Assembly (NCBI GenBank): GCA_031553975.1
Contig: JAVBKP010000141.1
Span: 1 to 32,292 of the forward strand
Reading direction: 5' to 3'
Length of the DNA: 32,292 nucleotides
Source of the DNA: JAVBKP01 sp031553975
GTDB lineage: Bacteria > Bacillota > Clostridia > Peptostreptococcales > Anaerovoracaceae
The position numbers and the translations under genes are program-made. The notes beneath the pieces are model-generated. The model was not told where the DNA came from, did not search any database, and saw nothing but the letters and a program-made list of their open reading frames with translations. Positions within the stretch are counted from its first letter, which is position 1, and every line of letters starts with the position of its first letter. Shown in pieces: positions 12,777 to 22,663 of the stretch.

Positions 12777-13574
12777 TCAAACGATGGATGCGTAGCAATG
12801 GCTGAGTATATCGGTGGCAGTGAAGAGGGCTTTGTGGAGATGATGAACAAACGAGCTGCTGAGCTTGGCATGAAAGATACTACTTTTGTGAACACCAACG
12901 GCCTACCAGTTCCAAATCATTTGACTTCTGCATATGATATAGGACTGATGTCTAAGGAGTTGATGAAGTACGATGAACCAAAAAAATGGTTCGCCACCTG
13001 GATGGACACAATCCAAGTGGGTAAAGAAGGAAAGCCTAAGACAGAACTAGGCATCACCAATACCAACAAATTAATCAAACAGTACCCTGGTGCCAATGGC
13101 ATCAAAACTGGTTTTACACAGGAAGCTGGCTACTGCTTGTCAGGCTCTGCTACAAAAGGTGAGTTGACACTGATCGCCGTTATTATGGGTGCCACCTCTT
13201 CTAAGATCAGGTTTTCGGAGGCAGGCAAGCTACTTGATTATGGATTTGCTCTTTATGACAACGTCTCCATAGCCAAAAAAGGCGATATGCTTGCTACTGT
13301 AAACATTGAAAAGGGTAAATTGGACACCATCAATGCCATTGTGCCTGAGAATATCAATTGCCTTATTAAAAAAGGTGAGAAAGATAAAATCACAACAGAA
13401 AGCATGCTATCTCCTCGAATAAAAGCCCCTATCAATCAAGGAGCGCAAGTGGGAGAGCTTGTCGTCTATAAAGATGGAACTGAGATTGCAAGGCATCCAC
13501 TCATATCAGATAAGACTGTAGAAAAGGCAGGATTTTTAACCATTTACATAAAGATGCTTAAATCTATTATGTAA
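12777..13574 (+). pseudogene. D-alanyl-D-alanine carboxypeptidase (DacF/PBP5 type), 5' end missing
   Basis: The frame is homologous to class C low-molecular-weight penicillin-binding proteins from just after the S-x-N motif (SNDGCVAMAEYIGG) to the C-terminus. It includes the KTG box in NGIKTGFTQEAGYC and the beta-sandwich PBP5_C domain, ending in a membrane-binding helix. The signal peptide and about 100 or more residues holding the catalytic S-x-x-K are absent: upstream the frame reaches a TAA at 12744. Translation from the internal ATG 12798 would give an inactive protein. The break abuts the mobile element, so insertion or deletion at the element's right end most likely removed the 5' half. 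The missing part might lie beyond the left end of the element, outside this window. Confidence 0.88.
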
Positions 13575-13599
13575 TATTTGAATTTATGGATGTGATACA

Positions 13600-13863
13600 A
13601 TGAATCAATATATGATTGCATTTCCGTCTTACTACAAAGCGGCCTTCGCTCAAGAAAGACTGCAAAGAATGCGAATTGGTAGTGACCTTGGAAGAACTCC
13701 TCCTAATCTACTTAAAACCTGTGGATATTCTATTTTTTTAACTACATCAGATATTAGGTATATCATGCAGGTCTTAGCCGGTAGCTCGATTTCCTACAAG
13801 GCTGTCTACGAAATCAGAAATATCAACGGTCAAAGCAACTATTTACCAATTGTTGTTAGATAA
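13600..13863 (+). CDS. DUF3343 (putative Se/S carrier-like) protein
   Basis: An 87-residue protein beginning YMIAFPSYYKAAFAQERLQR, with a central RTPPNLLKTCGYSIFLT that carries the single conserved Cys after a Pro-rich loop. This is the pattern of the DUF3343 small alpha/beta domain. Family members have been proposed as sulfur or selenium carriers; biochemical proof is limited. It follows the truncated carboxypeptidase by 25 bases in the same direction and is closed by a strong terminator. Confidence 0.78.
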   Translation: MNQYMIAFPSYYKAAFAQERLQRMRIGSDLGRTPPNLLKTCGYSIFLTTSDIRYIMQVLAGSSISYKAVYEIRNINGQSNYLPIVVR

Positions 13864-13867
13864 GAAA

Positions 13868-13907
13868 AAAGAGATTTATAATTCAAACAAATTATAAATC
13901 TCTTTTT
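13868..13907. terminator. Bidirectional terminator
   Basis: A 16-bp perfect stem (13868-13883 with 13890-13905) around CAAACA, with A-tracts on one side and T-tracts on the other. It separates the rightward DUF3343 gene from the convergent EamA transporter gene. Confidence 0.93.
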
Positions 13908-13908
13908 G

Positions 13909-14799
13909 TTATGTTTCGGATTTTGGTTCTTCATCTACTTCACCACTGATGGACGCTATCACCACGCCTACCATAATGATAGCCGCTCCAATGATACCAC
14001 GTACTGTTAGCATCTCACCTAATAAAAAGTATGCCACTACAGCGCCAAATACAGGCTCTGACGAAAATATTAAGGCCACTTGGTTTTCTGATACATGTTG
14101 TAAAGCATAGTTTTGCCCCACAAAGGCAATACATGTAGAGAAAATAGCTATAAATAAAATGGCTGACCAGCCACCAGCACCAACTGTCGCCCAATTGGGT
14201 GGCTTTTCAAATATAAGCGCCGCCGTGGTAAATCCAATGGCACAAAAAAGAGTCTGGCTGGCGGTTAAGAACATGATGTCCGTCTCTCTAACATACTTCC
14301 TGCCAGCCACAAACATAAATGCTGCAATGATAGAACAAGTAAGCGCAATTAAATCTCCTGGATTGATAGCGATTTTGCCAGTGGCCGTGCTTAAAAAATA
14401 CACGCCTAACATGACTATTGCAATATCGATGGCAGTCTTCCATCTCAATTTTGACTTTAAGAATATGTATCCTATAATAGGCGTGAATATAACGCTAGTG
14501 CCTAAAAAGAATCCTGCATTGGTGGCCGTGGTATACTTCATAGCATATGCTGCTGTCAAATACGTAAAGAAAGTTGGTATTGAAGTCATCAACATAGCTT
14601 TCATATTTTCTTTTTTGATGTTGGAAAAAAAGCGTTTGCGAAATATTATAATCAGACAAAGTGACGCAATTATACATCTGATAGCCAGTGCATACAAAGG
14701 GGAAGTGGCCTCCACGGCAATTTTTAATATTGGATTTCCCGCCCCCCACATAATGGCGACCACAAATAATATTCCATTGTATAATAGTGCTTTATTCAT
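13909..14799 (-). CDS. EamA/DMT-family transporter
   Basis: A 296-residue membrane protein with ten predicted TM helices in two EamA repeats. The first opens with ALLYNGILFVVAIMWGAGNP, with the conserved W-G-x-x-x-P, and the second ends with SEPVFGAVVAYFLLGE, a typical family motif. The short tail is acidic. DMT exporters move small metabolites such as amino acids or nucleosides; the substrate is not readable. The ATG directly follows the stop of deoB without a gap, so it is the last gene of the leftward operon. The link to deoB might suggest nucleoside traffic, but this is only context. Confidence 0.9.
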   Translation of the reverse strand: MNKALLYNGILFVVAIMWGAGNPILKIAVEATSPLYALAIRCIIASLCLIIIFRKRFFSNIKKENMKAMLMTSIPTFFTYLTAAYAMKYTTATNAGFFLGTSVIFTPIIGYIFLKSKLRWKTAIDIAIVMLGVYFLSTATGKIAINPGDLIALTCSIIAAFMFVAGRKYVRETDIMFLTASQTLFCAIGFTTAALIFEKPPNWATVGAGGWSAILFIAIFSTCIAFVGQNYALQHVSENQVALIFSSEPVFGAVVAYFLLGEMLTVRGIIGAAIIMVGVVIASISGEVDEEPKSET

Positions 14800-15978
14800 C
14801 TATACCTGAACTTCCTTTAGAAAAGTTGTTCCAATGTTGGTATTCTCCGCACCAAATACCTCCGCTATGGTAGCCCCAATGTCAGCAAAAGATTTTCTCT
14901 CTCCCAGGTCTAATCCTTGCTTTATAGATTTGCCATAGATAACCATTGGTATAGCTTCTCTCGTATGGTCCCAGCCTGGATGACATGGATCATTGCCATG
15001 GTCCGCGCAAAGCATTAAAATATCTTCTTCTCTCATGGCATCTATAATCTCTGGTAGTTTGGCATCAAATTCTTCTATCGCCTCTGCATAGCCCTTGGCA
15101 TCTCTTCTGTGACCATATTTTGAATCAAAATCAACAAGGTTGGTAAATATGAATCCAGTGGCATCACTTTTTAATAAGTCGATGGTCTTGTTGATGCCAT
15201 CCATATTGCTATCCGTATGCGCACTTGTGGTAATACCATGATCATTGAAAATATCACTGATTTTCCCCACTGCATGGACATCATACCCCGCCTCTTTCAC
15301 CTTGTCTAGCACAGTCTTATCACTAGGGGATACTGCATAGTCTTTTCTATCTGATGTTCTTTGGTAATTGCCCTTTTCTCCCACAAACGGTCTTGCAATA
15401 ACGCGGCCTACATTCACATCATCTATTAACATCTCTCTGGCTGTCTCGCAAATTTTGTATAGTTCCTCCAAAGGATTTAATTCAATATTTATGGCTATTT
15501 GGAACACGCTGTCAGCTGACGTGTATACAATAGGCTTTCCTGTCTTGGCATGCTCTTCTCCTAATTCTTCAAGTATTTCAGTGCCTGATGCCGCATAGTT
15601 TCCCAGTGTCCCTTTGCCTATAGCCTCTTCAAATCTTTGCATAAACTCCGCAGGAAATCCATCTGGAAACGTTTTGAATGGAATTTCTGTATGAAGGCCT
15701 GCAATTTCCCAATGTCCTGTTATGGTATCCTTTCCTGTAGACATCTCTGCCATCCGCGCAAAGCTACCCTTTGGAGATTCCACGCCTAACCCTTTTTCTT
15801 TTGCGCCTTGTATGTTGCAAAATCCAATATCCCTCAAATTGGCTATTTTTATGTCAGGGACGGTGTCAATAATATGTCCAAATGTATTTGCACCTACATC
15901 TCCATACTTTTCGGCATCTGGCAATGCTCCTATTCCCAAACTATCTAATACAATCAGTGCTACTCTGCTTTTACTCAT
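14800..15978 (-). CDS. deoB: Phosphopentomutase
   Basis: Interconverts (deoxy)ribose 1-phosphate and 5-phosphate in nucleoside salvage. The 392-residue length is standard. It belongs to the alkaline-phosphatase superfamily: IVLDSLGIGALPDAEKYGD at the start binds metal, STGKDTITGHWEIAG holds the phospho-accepting Thr, and CADHGNDPCHPGWDHTRE near the end supplies the second metal site. The cap domain lies between. GAGAGG precedes ATG 15978. It follows the phosphoesterase gene by 26 bases in the leftward cluster. A purine nucleoside phosphorylase gene, a common partner, is not next to it. Confidence 0.97.
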   Translation of the reverse strand: MSKSRVALIVLDSLGIGALPDAEKYGDVGANTFGHIIDTVPDIKIANLRDIGFCNIQGAKEKGLGVESPKGSFARMAEMSTGKDTITGHWEIAGLHTEIPFKTFPDGFPAEFMQRFEEAIGKGTLGNYAASGTEILEELGEEHAKTGKPIVYTSADSVFQIAINIELNPLEELYKICETAREMLIDDVNVGRVIARPFVGEKGNYQRTSDRKDYAVSPSDKTVLDKVKEAGYDVHAVGKISDIFNDHGITTSAHTDSNMDGINKTIDLLKSDATGFIFTNLVDFDSKYGHRRDAKGYAEAIEEFDAKLPEIIDAMREEDILMLCADHGNDPCHPGWDHTREAIPMVIYGKSIKQGLDLGERKSFADIGATIAEVFGAENTNIGTTFLKEVQV

Positions 15979-16004
15979 TTTCTTACCTCTCTCTTATATT
16001 ACTA

Positions 16005-16697
16005 TTACTCTATTATCTTAATTGGAACACAATCCAAATAATCGCATGCTGCAAATTTATATTCTACGCCATTGCGCAGCCCTTGGTATCCATTTTTATA
16101 CTGCTCTTCTCCATGCAGATGCCCGTAGATTACCATTTCTACCCCATAGGCCTCACACAGTTCCGTGAACCCAGAATCCTCATGCCTATCATTGGTAGGA
16201 GGAAAGTGCAATCCCACTATGATTTTTTTATGTTCTGCCTTGGCTGCTAATTCTAAAGAAAGCTTTAACCGCCCCACTTCTCTGGCATATATCTTTTGAT
16301 CGTGCTCTGTGAAATTTTTATCCTTGGGACAAACCCATCCCCTCGTTCCACATATGGCATACCCATTATATACTAAGAAGTCGTTCTGCATGAACACAAG
16401 TCTATCATATAAGCTATTCATTTGGGTACACGTACCCCACCAAAGATCATGATTCCCCTTGATAATAATTTTATGCCCTGGCAAACTATTAATCCACTTA
16501 AAATCCACTTTCGCCTGTTCTAATTTCAGCGCCCAAGACAAATCCCCAAGCAAAAACACCGTGTCATCTTCCGTAATCATTTGACGCCACGCTTTTTCTA
16601 ACTTCTCTGTATGATTTATCCAGTTTCCTCCAAATATATCCATAGGCTTGTTGGATGAAAATGATAAATGTAAATCTCCTATTGCATACAGTGCCAT
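16005..16697 (-). CDS. Calcineurin-like metallophosphoesterase
   Basis: A 230-residue protein with all hallmark metal-binding motifs: GDLHLSF (D-x-H) at residue 7, GDLSWAL, GNHDLWWG, LHFPP and YGHLHGE. It contains no TM segment and is a cytoplasmic phosphoesterase of unknown substrate, similar to YP_ type conserved Firmicutes proteins. It starts 8 bases after cinA ends, so the genes are co-transcribed. A role in nucleotide clean-up next to cinA and deoB is possible, without direct evidence. Confidence 0.9.
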   Translation of the reverse strand: MALYAIGDLHLSFSSNKPMDIFGGNWINHTEKLEKAWRQMITEDDTVFLLGDLSWALKLEQAKVDFKWINSLPGHKIIIKGNHDLWWGTCTQMNSLYDRLVFMQNDFLVYNGYAICGTRGWVCPKDKNFTEHDQKIYAREVGRLKLSLELAAKAEHKKIIVGLHFPPTNDRHEDSGFTELCEAYGVEMVIYGHLHGEEQYKNGYQGLRNGVEYKFAACDYLDCVPIKIIE

Positions 16698-16705
16698 GAA
16701 TCTTC

Positions 16706-17944
16706 CTATTTTTCGTCTATAAGTTTATTAACCAAATCCAGCATCAGCAGTGTAGTATAGTTTCGGTTCCAATTGCGATTCACTGCGCGCATTCTAAACT
16801 CCTTGCAGATCTTCTGATCGCCAAAAATCACCGCCACATATACAAGTCCCACAGGCTTTTGCTCTGTACCACCCTCCGGTCCTGCTACACCTGTCACAGC
16901 GATACATAATTGACTGCCAGTCTTCGTTTTTAGCCCCTCCACCATTTCTAAGGCCGTCTCTGGGCTAACAGCGCCAAATTGATCCAAAGTCTCTTTCTTA
17001 ACCCCAAGTTCGTCCCTCTTCGCTTCGTTGCTGTAGGTCACAATGGCTCTATCAAATACAGCCGATATGCCAGAGGTGTTGGTCAATGTTGATGCAAACA
17101 TACCAGCGGTGCAAGACTCTGCACTTGATATAGAAATCTTCTTTTCAATCAGTTTTTTACCAACCACTGCGTATAAATCTTCATTGTCGTAACTATAAAT
17201 ATATTCCCCTATGCGCTCGTTGATTTTTTCAATCATTTCGTCAACGGATTTTTCAGCCTCAGCAAGGGTATCTCGCTTAGAAGTAACCCTAAGCTGCACT
17301 TCACCTTCCTTGGCGTATGGGGCAATTGTAGGGTCTGTCTGATTTGTAATCAAATCTTCTATTTCGGTTTCCATAGAGGATTCCCCTATGCCGAAAATCC
17401 TAAGGGACTTAGAAAATATCACACAAGAAGTCTTGTTTTGCAAATATGCCTTGGCACAGTTTTCATACATCCACTTCATCTCTCTAGGGGGTCCAGGCAT
17501 ACAAATAGCAATCTTTCCGTTCCTCTCTAACGCAAATCCTGGTGCTGTCCCCACATCATTTTGAAATACAGTGGCCTCAGATGGCATGAACGCTTGCTTT
17601 ACGTTGTTCTCTGTCATCTCTCTACCCATACGCTTAAAATTTGCTGTTATGCGTTCTAGTGCCTCATCATTTTTTACTAAGGTATCACCCATGATCTCAC
17701 AGACCATTTCTTTTGTAAGGTCATCTTGTGTAGGTCCTAGCCCACCTGTGGTAATCACCAAGTCACACTCTTTGTGCAAAAGCGTTATGGCTTCTTTAAC
17801 ACGCTTTGGATTGTCTCCTACCGTGTGATGATACATAACATCAATACCTAGTTGGTTTAGTTCTTGTGATAAATACACAGTATTTGTGTTGGTTATCTGA
17901 CCGAATAGAATCTCCGTCCCTACAGACAGAATAGCTGATTTCAT
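16706..17944 (-). CDS. cinA: CinA: ADP-ribose pyrophosphatase / NMN deamidase
   Basis: A 412-residue two-domain protein of pyridine-nucleotide recycling. The N-terminal molybdopterin-binding-like (COG1058) domain begins AILSVGTEILFGQITNTNT and carries TTGGLGPTQDD and MPGPPREMKWM. The C-terminal deamidase domain starts near residue 260 with SSAESCTAGMFASTLTN and includes AVTGVAGPEGGTEQKPVGLV. Full length for the family. Often called competence/damage-inducible; recA, its common neighbour, is absent here. GGGGGAGAAAG precedes ATG 17944. Confidence 0.95.
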   Translation of the reverse strand: MKSAILSVGTEILFGQITNTNTVYLSQELNQLGIDVMYHHTVGDNPKRVKEAITLLHKECDLVITTGGLGPTQDDLTKEMVCEIMGDTLVKNDEALERITANFKRMGREMTENNVKQAFMPSEATVFQNDVGTAPGFALERNGKIAICMPGPPREMKWMYENCAKAYLQNKTSCVIFSKSLRIFGIGESSMETEIEDLITNQTDPTIAPYAKEGEVQLRVTSKRDTLAEAEKSVDEMIEKINERIGEYIYSYDNEDLYAVVGKKLIEKKISISSAESCTAGMFASTLTNTSGISAVFDRAIVTYSNEAKRDELGVKKETLDQFGAVSPETALEMVEGLKTKTGSQLCIAVTGVAGPEGGTEQKPVGLVYVAVIFGDQKICKEFRMRAVNRNWNRNYTTLLMLDLVNKLIDEK

Positions 17945-17959
17945 CTTTCTCCCCCTGCT

Positions 17960-18493
17960 CTACGCCTTAAATACGGCTTTATTTTTAATAATATACTCTA
18001 CGCCTGATACAATGGTAAGGGCTACAGCTATTCCATAGACAAAATCTGCTACATATGAAATGCCTAACCAGTATGGAACGATTTCTCTTTCTAGTAGCAA
18101 AAGTATTATGGACACCATTTGAAATACTGTCTTCAACTTCCCTGAGTTGCCTGCGGCAATTACAATGCCTTCACTAGCAGCGACTGTTCTTAATGCTGTA
18201 ATGGTAAATTCTCTTGCTAGAATAACGATTACAGTCCAGCTTGCCACCATGGACAATTCCACCATACATACAAAGGCAGCCATTACAAGTAGCTTGTCAG
18301 CCAGTGGATCCATGATTTTTCCAAAATTCGTTACAAGATTGTTCTTCCTAGCAATGTAGCCATCAAGAAAGTCTGTGAATGACGCAATACAAAACACAGC
18401 CGTAGCATAATAATTATGCCCAGACATGAGCAAAACAATAAATGCTGGAATTAAAATCACTCTAAAAATCGTAAGTTGATTAGGCAAATTCAT
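17960..18493 (-). CDS. pgsA: CDP-diacylglycerol-glycerol-3-phosphate 3-phosphatidyltransferase
   Basis: Makes phosphatidylglycerol phosphate, the first committed step to phosphatidylglycerol and cardiolipin. A 177-residue membrane enzyme with about five TM helices. The CDP-alcohol phosphotransferase motif is complete: DGYIARKNNLVTNFGKIMD followed by PLAD, i.e. D-G-x2-A-R-x8-G-x3-D-x3-D. The N-terminus NLPNQLTIFRVILIPAF is characteristic. GGAGG lies 7 bases before ATG 18493. It is placed between rimO and cinA as in many Firmicutes. Confidence 0.96.
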   Translation of the reverse strand: MNLPNQLTIFRVILIPAFIVLLMSGHNYYATAVFCIASFTDFLDGYIARKNNLVTNFGKIMDPLADKLLVMAAFVCMVELSMVASWTVIVILAREFTITALRTVAASEGIVIAAGNSGKLKTVFQMVSIILLLLEREIVPYWLGISYVADFVYGIAVALTIVSGVEYIIKNKAVFKA

Positions 18494-18532
18494 AACTTTT
18501 CCTCCATTTTTCCCCTATATTGGCACGTGTAT

Positions 18533-19855
18533 CTATACCAATTCCCCTACTATATCATAATCAAATCCGTCCACGATTTTTACCCGAACAAATCCACCCA
18601 TTGAAAGCTCTTTGCTTGTATTTATAATAACAGCATTGTCTATTTCATATGCATCATGTTGGGTTCTAGCAAGATATGTATTCTCACCTTCTAGCTTTTC
18701 CTCCACCAGCACCATCATTTCTTTTCCAATCTTTTGTTGGTTTTTTTCTAAAGAAATCCGCCTTTGAGACTCCATGATCTGCTCTTTGCGCTTTTCCTTC
18801 ACATCTTGGCGCACTTGGTTTTTTATTTTAGCCGCAGGTGTACCCTCTTCCTTTGAATAGGCAAAGACGCCCAATCTGTCAAATTTCATCTCCTCTGTGA
18901 ATGCTACGAGCTCATCAAAGGCCTCTTTGTCTTCACCAGGGAATCCTGTGATAAAGGTGGTTCTAATATGAATGTCGTACACTGCCTCTCTAAGTTTTTT
19001 GACCGTATTTATTATATCCGATTTGCTACCTTTTCTAGCCATGATTTTTAGTACTTTATCACTGCAATGTTGCAATGGAATATCTATGTATTTACAAATT
19101 TTCATATTGTTGGCAATTTCCTGTATTAACTCATCTGTGATTTTATCCACATAGCAATACATCAAGCGAATCCATGCGATACCCTCTATCTTAGAGATTT
19201 CCCTTAGCAGCTCTGGCAGGCACAGCCTTCCATACAAATCCATCCCGTAGTTGGTTACATCTTGTGCCACAATGACCAGCTCTTTACAACCATCCGCCGC
19301 CAAAGTCTTAGCTTCAGCCAAAATATTTTCTTTGGTTCTACTTCTAAAAGGTCCCCTTATAGAAGGAATCACGCAATATGTACAGTGGTTGTCACAGCCT
19401 TCTGATATTCTAAGCAACGCTCTATGATTGCCAGCATTGGATTTTCTGTGAGACGACTCCTCAAACTTGGCTTCAACTACAGTTCTGGCTTTGGTTCTCA
19501 CCTGCTTTTCCTTATACTCATCTAACATTTTGGGCAGCTGCTCATAATCATTGACACCTACTATAATATCTGCCTCTGGTATCTCCTTGAATAGTTGGTC
19601 ATTAAACCGTTGTCCCAAACATCCCGAAACCACCAGCATTTTGTCACCAGCATTTTTATATTCGCTCATGGCCAAAATAGTCTCTACGGATTCTTGCTTG
19701 GCATCGTTGATAAATGCACACGTATTGACCACAATAGCATCTGCTTCTTCTGGATGCGCTACTATAGTATGCCCCGCACTTTCCAATATACCTATTGCAT
19801 TCTCAGTATCTATCTGGTTCTTAGGACATCCCAAAGTCTCTATATATACTCTCAT
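18533..19855 (-). CDS. rimO: Ribosomal protein S12 methylthiotransferase
   Basis: Radical-SAM enzyme adding a methylthio group to an Asp of ribosomal protein S12. The 440 residues show three domains: the N-terminal UPF0004/MTTase domain with Cys in LGCPKNQIDTE, NTCAFINDA and VSGCLGQR; the radical-SAM core with the 4Fe-4S motif GCDNHCTYCVIP (C-x3-C-x2-C) around residue 150; and a C-terminal TRAM domain. The LGCPKNQ start separates RimO from the tRNA enzyme MiaB. It lies 19 bases downstream of ftsK in the same direction. Confidence 0.96.
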   Translation of the reverse strand: MRVYIETLGCPKNQIDTENAIGILESAGHTIVAHPEEADAIVVNTCAFINDAKQESVETILAMSEYKNAGDKMLVVSGCLGQRFNDQLFKEIPEADIIVGVNDYEQLPKMLDEYKEKQVRTKARTVVEAKFEESSHRKSNAGNHRALLRISEGCDNHCTYCVIPSIRGPFRSRTKENILAEAKTLAADGCKELVIVAQDVTNYGMDLYGRLCLPELLREISKIEGIAWIRLMYCYVDKITDELIQEIANNMKICKYIDIPLQHCSDKVLKIMARKGSKSDIINTVKKLREAVYDIHIRTTFITGFPGEDKEAFDELVAFTEEMKFDRLGVFAYSKEEGTPAAKIKNQVRQDVKEKRKEQIMESQRRISLEKNQQKIGKEMMVLVEEKLEGENTYLARTQHDAYEIDNAVIINTSKELSMGGFVRVKIVDGFDYDIVGELV

Positions 19856-19873
19856 TCTTTCTGTACTCTCTCC

Positions 19874-22597
19874 TTAAAACACTTCGCCTGCTTCGTTTGA
19901 ATTCTCTAACTCTTCTAGGGTCATCATAACCATTCTAGGCTTGCTTCCATCTGATGGACCTACGATTCCTCGTTCTTCCATCATATCCACCAAACGAGCA
20001 GCTCTATTGTAACCAATCCTAAATCTACGTTGTAGCATAGATACAGAGGCTTGTTCTGCATGTACTACAAAATCTATAGCATCTGCTAATAATCCATCTT
20101 CTACCTCTGCGCTGCCACCAGCAGCAGATATTTTGTTGGTTTCTATTGTCTGAACAAGGTCACTGGCAAACTCTTGCGGCTGACCTTCTACCTGTGCTTT
20201 GACGTGGGCTATGATACGTTCCACTTCTCCATCAGATATATATGTCCCTTGTACTCTAATTGGCTTTGACATACCTAATGGATTGAATAGCATATCACCT
20301 TTTCCCACTAGTTTTTCAGCACCTGCCATGTCTAATATTGTTCTTGAATCTATTTGAGATGATACAGCAAAGGCTATCCTTGATGGAATATTGGCCTTAA
20401 TCACCCCTGTGATAACATCAACAGACGGTCTTTGTGTCGCTACGATTAAATGCATTCCTGCCGCTCTGGCCTTTTGGGCTAGTCTACATATAGAAGCCTC
20501 CACTTGGGAAGGTGCTGCCATCATAAGATCCGCAAGCTCATCTATTACAATTACAATCTGCGGCAAAGTTTCCTTCTCCGTCCCTTTGACTTTTTCGTTG
20601 TAAGTAGCCAATTCTCTGACACCGATTTCCGCAAACTTTCTATATCGATCATCCATCTCCTGCACAGCCCAATGAAGTGCTGCCGCTGCCTTGGATGGAT
20701 CAGTTACTACAGGTACCAATAGATGGGGAATACCATTATATACACTTAACTCTACCACTTTAGGATCCACTAGCAAAAGTTTGACCTCATCTGGTGTGGA
20801 TTTGCACAAGAAACTTGTGATGATACTATTCACGCACACACTCTTTCCAGAGCCTGTAGAGCCTGCAATCAGCAAGTGAGGCATGCCTTTTAAATCCGCC
20901 ACAACAGAAGTTCCCATTATGTCTTTACCAACAGCAAAACTGATTCTCGATGGATGATTTTTAAACTCGCTTGATTCTACCACCTCACGAATCATAACTG
21001 GCTGCACATTCTCGTTCTCCACCTCAATGCCCACTGCTGCCTTTCCTGGGATTGGTGCTTCAATACGAATACTCTTTGCCTCTAGATTCAGAGCTATATC
21101 ATCGGCAAGCCTTGCAATACTACTCACCTTTACCCCTGTTCCTGGCTGTATTTCATATCGTGTTACCGTCGGTCCCTTGCTGACATTCAGTATTTTTGCA
21201 TTGACATTAAAATCCTTCAATGTTTGCTCCAATAAAGCAGCTTTTCCTCGCGCATCAGCGCCATCATTGAGGGCCTTAGGCGCAGGTTTATTTAATAAAT
21301 CCATTGGCGGTAGCCTATAAGGTTTCGGGTTGCTTATTTCTACAACAGAATTCACATTTTCTATCTGTCCCACCTTCTGGTCTAAAGTTTCTATATCGGT
21401 GGACTGTTTTTCTTCTTGCAAATCTAAAGTTTCTGTTTTAATTTCTTCGTGTATTTCCATTTTAGGTTCATCGTTGAATTCATCAAATTCATAGAGTGGT
21501 TCTACGACGGTTTCCGTTTGAACTATTGGATCCACCGTAACCCCCACTTGCATTTCCGTTTTAGGGATGGATTCTACTATAGTTTCCACTTCTACTGGTG
21601 GGACAGTCTCCGCTACCAATGTCTCCACACCTAACGTAGCACCATCCATTATGCTTTGTTTGCTCCCGAATATGAACATCTTAGTGGCGGCACTTAACCT
21701 TGCGCCAAGCCCTTCTTTTTCCATGTCATTCTTTTTCATCTCAGAATCAAACTTCTTTTCCATATCTTTTAGTCGTTCTTCTTCAGATAACTTGTCCTGA
21801 AAAAGGTCATCATCATTCATAAGTTCAATAATCTTGTTTTTCTTTGCTTGCCTTGTAACGCTGTCTTCTTTATACGTTTTCTCCTGAACATGACTCTGGT
21901 ATCTTTGTTCCTTCTCATACTCTTCCGCCTCTTCCTGTCTAGCTAGGAGCTTTTCATGTCTTCTCGCCTTCATGCCTTCTAATGCTTGAGATATTGGTGT
22001 ATTGGTTAAGAGTAGCAATGAAATCAATATTATGGCAGCACAGGCAAGATATAGTCCCACTGTCCCGATTGACTTTTGCAACAAAAATCCGAATATCATT
22101 CCAACGGCTCCACCGCTTTCTAGTGTGGCACCTTTTGTGAATGCACTTGATACAAAGTCCCAAGAGAATTTCAACTCCTCTATACCTTTTATAAAGTGAG
22201 CCGCATTGATGGTTGCTATGGAAAATATCAGTGCAAAGAATAATGTAAGAGTCCTTGCGTTAATATGCGCTGCTTTTTTAATGAAAAGCATAGCTCCATA
22301 TACAATCAACGTATACGGCAGCATATATGCCACCCAGCCAAACAATCCTTTTAGACCATGCTGTAACCATTCTCCCAATGCACCTGCTGCACTGGTTTGT
22401 AAAGAAATAACAAAAAATATTCCTAGAACAACAAATAAGATTGCATAGACCTCATCTTTTACCCTGCTATCTGCTTTTATGGGTTTTTGCATCGCTCTAG
22501 GCGATGTAGCTTTGCCACCGGTGCTTTGGGGTTTTTTAGATCGCCCTTGTGCCCTAGTGCTTGTCTCACCACTGCGCGTTCTTTTTGACTCTGCCAT
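19874..22597 (-). CDS. ftsK: Chromosomal DNA translocase FtsK/SpoIIIE
   Basis: A 907-residue septal DNA pump that clears chromosome termini or forespores during division. The N-terminus is basic, then four to five TM helices (about 50-205). A long charged linker rich in Glu, Lys, Val and Thr (about 210-430) follows, then the alpha-beta motor with Walker A IAGSTGSGKSVCVNSI and Walker B IVIVIDELADLMM. A gamma winged-helix domain ends it (SMLQRRFRIGYNRAARLVDM), which reads KOPS/SRS-type DNA. The gamma domain and linker distinguish it from the shorter element-borne TcpA-like protein at 4346-5842. The linker contains Thr/Val/Glu-rich degenerate repeats. It heads the leftward housekeeping cluster. 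Confidence 0.96.
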   Translation of the reverse strand: MAESKRTRSGETSTRAQGRSKKPQSTGGKATSPRAMQKPIKADSRVKDEVYAILFVVLGIFFVISLQTSAAGALGEWLQHGLKGLFGWVAYMLPYTLIVYGAMLFIKKAAHINARTLTLFFALIFSIATINAAHFIKGIEELKFSWDFVSSAFTKGATLESGGAVGMIFGFLLQKSIGTVGLYLACAAIILISLLLLTNTPISQALEGMKARRHEKLLARQEEAEEYEKEQRYQSHVQEKTYKEDSVTRQAKKNKIIELMNDDDLFQDKLSEEERLKDMEKKFDSEMKKNDMEKEGLGARLSAATKMFIFGSKQSIMDGATLGVETLVAETVPPVEVETIVESIPKTEMQVGVTVDPIVQTETVVEPLYEFDEFNDEPKMEIHEEIKTETLDLQEEKQSTDIETLDQKVGQIENVNSVVEISNPKPYRLPPMDLLNKPAPKALNDGADARGKAALLEQTLKDFNVNAKILNVSKGPTVTRYEIQPGTGVKVSSIARLADDIALNLEAKSIRIEAPIPGKAAVGIEVENENVQPVMIREVVESSEFKNHPSRISFAVGKDIMGTSVVADLKGMPHLLIAGSTGSGKSVCVNSIITSFLCKSTPDEVKLLLVDPKVVELSVYNGIPHLLVPVVTDPSKAAAALHWAVQEMDDRYRKFAEIGVRELATYNEKVKGTEKETLPQIVIVIDELADLMMAAPSQVEASICRLAQKARAAGMHLIVATQRPSVDVITGVIKANIPSRIAFAVSSQIDSRTILDMAGAEKLVGKGDMLFNPLGMSKPIRVQGTYISDGEVERIIAHVKAQVEGQPQEFASDLVQTIETNKISAAGGSAEVEDGLLADAIDFVVHAEQASVSMLQRRFRIGYNRAARLVDMMEERGIVGPSDGSKPRMVMMTLEELENSNEAGEVF

Positions 22598-22663
22598 GTT
22601 TCGCTCCTTTTCCTTATCTTGTATGTAAAGTCCGTTGCTATTAATCCTACTTTCTCAATCTAG

